From Burkholderiaceae bacterium (GTDB lineage: Bacteria; Pseudomonadota; Gammaproteobacteria; Burkholderiales; Burkholderiaceae_C), in contig JALQVQ010000204.1 in assembly GCA_023260315.1 (NCBI GenBank), positions 1 through 5,482 of the forward strand: a DNA stretch of 5,482 nt, in the 5' to 3' direction. Of this stretch, positions 5,358 to 5,482 are shown piece after piece; the first letter of the stretch is position 1; the number at the start of each line of letters is the position of its first letter. The position numbers and the translations under genes are program-made. Under the pieces are notes generated by a model. That model searched no databases. It worked only from the letters and a program-made list of their open reading frames with translations, and was not told where the DNA came from.

Positions 5358-5482
5358 AGTATTTCGAGACAGGAGACTATGTATTGTCAGATTCATACAT
5401 TTCTGTGATAGAGGCAATAAAACATGCGGGGTGGTCTAGGGGAGTACGGGTGAATTTAGAATGGTTGAATTCTGAAAAGTAT
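5348..5482 (+). CDS. pyrG: CTP synthase fragment (start of glutaminase domain), foreign to the rest of the window; open at the right edge
   Basis: Reading codons from GTT at 5348 gives VIGKYFETGDYVLSDSYISV and then IEAIKHAGWSRGVRVNLEWLNSEKY, with no stop to the window edge. It aligns with E. coli PyrG around residue 290 ([22 protein letters not shown]...VSVNIKLIDS, from memory), where the glutamine amidotransferase domain begins. PyrG makes CTP from UTP using glutamine and ATP. Relative to the proteobacterial protein, about five residues are inserted between GKY and the SYISVIEA helix. I recall this form from candidate-phyla (CPR-type) bacteria. The synthase half, about 285 residues, is missing, and there is no start codon: the sequence to the left is murJ in another frame. 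GC in 5354-5482 is about 40% by hand count, with AGG and ATA codons used. This is a fragment, not a gene that starts here. Confidence 0.85.

Noticed and set aside
5274..5408. Reading murJ as a complete short gene of 44 codons, or as a gene with one frameshift
   Set aside because: Residues after about 28 do not resemble MurJ in any frame, while the +2 frame matches PyrG closely. A frameshift would restore MurJ and does not.
5354..5482. Mobile element inserted in murJ
   Set aside because: The visible sequence is pyrG coding DNA; no terminal inverted repeat, target duplication or transposase similarity is present within the window.

Overview
The first ~5.35 kb looks like ordinary bacterial chromosome, probably from a betaproteobacterium, perhaps Burkholderiales. 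The reasons are the pairing of a DUF3579-family gene with rpsT and the start of murJ, the betaproteobacterial look of the S20 and MurJ sequences, and moderately GC-rich DNA. This placement rests on remembered family resemblance, not on a search.

Layout, left to right. (1) The 3' third of acnB (aconitase B, TCA cycle) on +, ended by a clear intrinsic terminator. (2) A complete FAD-dependent aromatic-hydroxylase-type monooxygenase on +, whose ATG lies directly after that terminator's T-run. (3) On -, converging with the monooxygenase with 3 bp between the stop codons, the tightly packed arginine pair argD-argF. ArgD makes N-acetylornithine; ArgF later carbamoylates ornithine to citrulline. (4) A divergent intergenic region of about 160 bp with an AT-rich 12-bp palindrome, where candidate promoters for argD (-) and the small DUF3579 gene (+) overlap. 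(5) The DUF3579 gene (104 aa, unknown function), ended by a bidirectional terminator that also serves (6) rpsT (ribosomal protein S20) on -, which has a recognisable promoter and a ~100-nt 3' UTR. (7) Divergent from rpsT, the first 28 codons of murJ (lipid II flippase).

The exceptional part is the last ~130 bases. At about 5348-5357 MurJ similarity stops abruptly. In another frame, the sequence to the window's end encodes an uninterrupted 43-45 residue stretch of CTP synthase (PyrG) at the start of its glutaminase domain. It carries an insertion relative to the proteobacterial protein, resembling PyrG of candidate-phyla (CPR/Patescibacteria-type) bacteria, and its base composition is lower in GC (about 40%). 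A 10-base stretch at the joint fits both genes. The simplest reading is a chimeric contig or recombination joint between two unrelated genomes, not a new biological system. I see no CRISPR array, IS element, tRNA or phage gene.
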